A stretch of 8,057 bases of DNA from positions 1 through 8,057 of the forward strand of contig CAIWFP010000455.1 of the NCBI GenBank assembly GCA_903911985.1, read 5' to 3'. Shown one piece after another: positions 5,702 through 8,057 of the stretch; position 1 is the stretch's first letter; every line of letters starts with the position of its first letter. A program made the position numbers and the translations under genes. The stretch is from an uncultured Sphingomonadales bacterium (GTDB lineage Bacteria > Pseudomonadota > Alphaproteobacteria > Sphingomonadales > Sphingomonadaceae). The notes under the pieces were generated by a model. That model had not been told where the DNA came from. It ran no database searches and worked only from the letters and a program-made list of their open reading frames with translations.

Positions 5702-8057
5702 AGCGTGACATAAACGCCGATGCGGCTGTCGCCCGGGCGCCGGTTGATCGGTGTGCCGACATCCAGCCGCACCGGGCCAAAGCCGGTCTGATAACGCAGG
5801 CCCAGCCCCGCGCCATAACGCATGTCCTTGAAATTGGGCACGGTGCCGGTGCCCGCGCCGCCTGAATCAATGAAGGGCACCACAGCCAGCGCATTCTGCA
5901 TCAGGCCGGTGTTGATCCGCGCCTCCAGCGATACCTCATAGAGCGAGCGGGCGCCTTCCGGCTGGTTTTGGGCATTGCGGGGGCCGACCAGCTCGAAACC
6001 ATAACCGCGAATGGAACCGCCGCCACCCGCATAAAACCGCCGCGAGGGCGCCACATCTTCCAGCGCGGCGCCCGGCAGGCTGCCCAGCCGCAGCCGCGAG
6101 GCCAGCACCACGCCCGGAATCAGCGGTCGATAGGCGCTCGCGTCCAGCTGAATGCGGGCATAGGTCGAGACCGTCCCCCGCGCCCGGGACACCTCTGGCG
6201 ACAAGCGCAGGCCAATGCGATAGCCGCGCATGGGATCGAGCAGATCATTGCTGCCATCCCAGGTCGCCCGCATGGGCGCGGCCAGCGTGACATAGCCGGT
6301 GCGCCCGGTGGTAATGCCGCTGGGCACCCCCTCGCGCTCCAGCGAGGCCTGCGCCTCAAGCCCTAGCGAATAGCTCCATGGCTTTTGGAACAGCAAGGTG
6401 GTCTGGCGCTCGTAATTGGCGGAAAGATCCACCGCGCGGGCGGCATAGGCGGGCAGTGTGGCATTGTCGGCGTAAAGGTCGAAAGTGAGCACCCGGTCGC
6501 GACCATGAAAATTGGCACGGCGCAAGGTGACGCCCGCCAGCTGCTCGTTGGTGCCCGCCACGGCGCGCAGCCGCAGCGCGCCTTCGGGCGGGAAGAGATT
6601 GCGATGCTCCCAGCCCGCCTCCAGCCGGAAGCCCTGCGCGGTATCATAGCCGATCGCGCCGGACACGGTGCGGGCCGGTGCCGGGGTCATGTTGACATCA
6701 AGCGCCACGATACCGCCGGCGACCGGAGCCATCGTCGCCGGGTTGGTTGCCCCCGATTGGGGCGGTGCCACCTCACGCGGGGTCACGGTGAGGCTGGAGA
6801 CAAGGCCGGTGGCGAGAATCGCCCGGCGCAAATCGTCCACCTCGCTCCGCTTGTAGGGTTGACCGGCGTGAAATCGGGCGATTTCGGCCAGATGGCGGCT
6901 GGACAGAAAATGCTCGTTGGTGCTGACGATCTCGCCAAAATGATAAACGCCGCCCGGCTTCACCGGCAGCGACAGGTCACCCTCCTCGCGCAGGTGATCA
7001 ACGGTGAGCGCGGGCGGGTCGATATGGGCAAAGGCATAGCCACTCTCGCCCAATGCGGCATCGAGGGCCTGCGTCTGGATGGGAATGGCATCGAGGTGGA
7101 GCGGATCGCCCGGCGAGATGGCAAAGCTTTTGCGCAGGGCGGCATAGTCGGGCCCAATACTTGCCAGCGGCCCAAGATCGATCGCGCCAAAGCGATACCT
7201 TGTGCCCGGGACGATGTCGAAACGGACCAGCAGCCCCGATTTGCTTCCCGGCGCGCCTTCCGACCCGGCCGGAGAGCCGAGCGAGGCGCCCCCCGGCCCC
7301 ACGCCCGCCGCAAGTGTCTGGCTCGCCTCGGCATCGTAATAGCCATAGGTGCGCAGCAATTGCTGCAGCACGGCGCGATCAGCCGCGGCGCGCACCGCCA
7401 ATTGGGGCAAATTCTCGCCCTCTCTGGCCGGCATCGCCTGCAGGGCGGAAAGGGCGCGAAAGCGCGCCTCCAATTCGGCGCGCTCGGGAATGGATTGGCC
7501 CTCGACATGCCATGCCAGCACCACCCGCCCGGCGGCGAACCTGTCGCGCCGTTCGCCAGAGCCCCGTTCCGACCGGGGCTGCCCGGGGGGCAGATCAGCG
7601 GCCAGAATGGTGAGCGAGGGGGCGGGCGCGGTGGATTGGCCGTCCGGCGACAGCGCGGCCAGCGGTGCCGGGGGCAGGCTCATATCCGGCCATTCGGCCA
7701 GGAAGCCCGAGAGCCCGGCCATTGGCGAGGACGGGTTGATCTCCGCTCCGGCAGGCGACGGCCCGGCGGGCGGCTGGCCGGAAGGCAGGGAAGCGGGCAA
7801 TGCGAAGGTCGCCGCGTTCGCCCCGGGCGGGGGCGCGGCAGCCGGCGCTGGAACGCTTGGCGTTGCGACGGCGCCTCCGGGAAGCTGCGCGCCAGAAGGC
7901 GGGGCGGTTAGCGGCACATCCGGCGTGCCGCGTGCCCATTCATCCGGCCGGGCGACGGCGGCATCGGGAATCAGCGCGGACAGCGCCTTTTCGCCATCGC
8001 CCTGCGGAGCGGCCGGAGCGGCTTCCACCGAGACAGGGACTGGCGTGGGCACGGTGG
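5686..8057 (-). CDS. tamA: TamA, Omp85-family outer-membrane barrel (5' end outside window)
   Basis: TamA is the outer-membrane half of the translocation and assembly module: periplasmic POTRA domains recruit TamB, and a 16-strand barrel opens laterally to insert substrates (family knowledge). The frame is open to the window edge. A GTG at 8052 exists, but what follows is not a signal peptide, so the true start is probably upstream. Numbering from that GTG, residues 1-170 are Pro/Ala/Gly-rich. Three POTRA-like units follow at roughly 175-285, 285-370 and 370-457 (VEGQSIPERAEL; YRFGAIDLGPL; YHFGEIVSTNE). The barrel spans about 460-788, with the conserved DPMRGYR (606-612), the loop-6 signature GSIRGYGFE (679-687, bases 5992-6018) and a C-terminal beta-signal YVTLGQAF ending in Phe. 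At 788 or more residues it is well above the roughly 577 of E. coli TamA; the excess is mainly the N-terminal region and two low-complexity POTRA insertions. The pairing with tamB separates it from BamA. Confidence 0.95.
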   Translation of the reverse strand, partial: TVPTPVPVSVEAAPAAPQGDGEKALSALIPDAAVARPDEWARGTPDVPLTAPPSGAQLPGGAVATPSVPAPAAAPPPGANAATFALPASLPSGQPPAGPSPAGAEINPSSPMAGLSGFLAEWPDMSLPPAPLAALSPDGQSTAPAPSLTILAADLPPGQPRSERGSGERRDRFAAGRVVLAWHVEGQSIPERAELEARFRALSALQAMPAREGENLPQLAVRAAADRAVLQQLLRTYGYYDAEASQTLAAGVGPGGASLGSPAGSEGAPGSKSGLLVRFDIVPGTRYRFGAIDLGPLASIGPDYAALRKSFAISPGDPLHLDAIPIQTQALDAALGESGYAFAHIDPPALTVDHLREEGDLSLPVKPGGVYHFGEIVSTNEHFLSSRHLAEIARFHAGQPYKRSEVDDLRRAILATGLVSSLTVTPREVAPPQSGATNPATMAPVAGGIVALDVNMTPAPARTVSGAIGYDTAQGFRLEAGWEHRNLFPPEGALRLRAVAGTNEQLAGVTLRRANFHGRDRVLTFDLYADNATLPAYAARAVDLSANYERQTTLLFQKPWSYSLGLEAQASLEREGVPSGITTGRTGYVTLAAPMRATWDGSNDLLDPMRGYRIGLRLSPEVSRARGTVSTYARIQLDASAYRPLIPGVVLASRLRLGSLPGAALEDVAPSRRFYAGGGGSIRGYGFELVGPRNAQNQPEGARSLYEVSLEARINTGLMQNALAVVPFIDSGGAGTGTVPNFKDMRYGAGLGLRYQTGFGPVRLDVGTPINRRPGDSRIGVYVTLGQAF

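Noticed and set aside
5052..5894. 280-codon - strand frame across the tamA-tamB junction
   Set aside because: It lies in a different frame from both genes, which have conserved ends there. The product is low-complexity Arg/Ala/Gly.
6385..7911. 508-codon open frame on the + strand opposite tamA
   Set aside because: It is antisense to the TamA POTRA and barrel coding region. Composition is Arg/Gly/His/Gln-rich with no motif, so it is a GC-driven shadow frame.
8050..8052. GTG as the start codon of tamA
   Set aside because: The frame continues upstream to the window edge, and the sequence after this GTG is Pro/Val/Ala-rich without a signal peptide, which an outer-membrane protein needs. The gene is treated as cut by the window.

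Overview
The window looks like chromosomal DNA of a high-GC alphaproteobacterium, most likely a sphingomonad (Novosphingobium/Sphingobium-like). This is inferred from the strong G/C bias at third codon positions and the style of the TamA and GH24 lysozyme sequences. No rRNA or other taxonomic marker is present, so the assignment is soft. All four genes share a similar base composition, and I see no insertion sequence, tRNA, CRISPR array or integrase.

Layout. (1) 1-678, + strand: the 3' half of glnA, type I glutamine synthetase, with the adenylylation tyrosine conserved. (2) 679-907: intergenic. It holds a T-poor hairpin, a textbook rho-independent terminator for glnA, a G-run cluster that could form a quadruplex, and a locally AT-richer patch. 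(3) 908-1414, + strand: a complete GH24 (phage-type) lysozyme with no signal peptide and no holin beside it. (4) 1415-1456: a 42-base convergent gap with small hairpins. (5) 1457-5686, - strand: tamB, complete. (6) 5686 to the window edge, - strand: tamA, complete at its 3' end but cut at its 5' end by the window.

tamA and tamB overlap by one base (TGATG) and form a translationally coupled pair. TamA is an Omp85-family barrel in the outer membrane. TamB is an inner-membrane-anchored protein that spans the periplasm. Together they form the translocation and assembly module, which acts in outer-membrane protein insertion and, by recent models, phospholipid transport. glnA (nitrogen assimilation) and the lysozyme are separate transcription units running towards tamAB.

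I do not see a clearly new biological system. The points most worth following are the long Pro/Ala-rich N-terminal region of TamA with two compositionally distinct islands, low-complexity insertions in its POTRA domains, the orphan lysozyme with a Cys-containing insertion next to its active site, and the structured glnA-lysozyme intergenic region.
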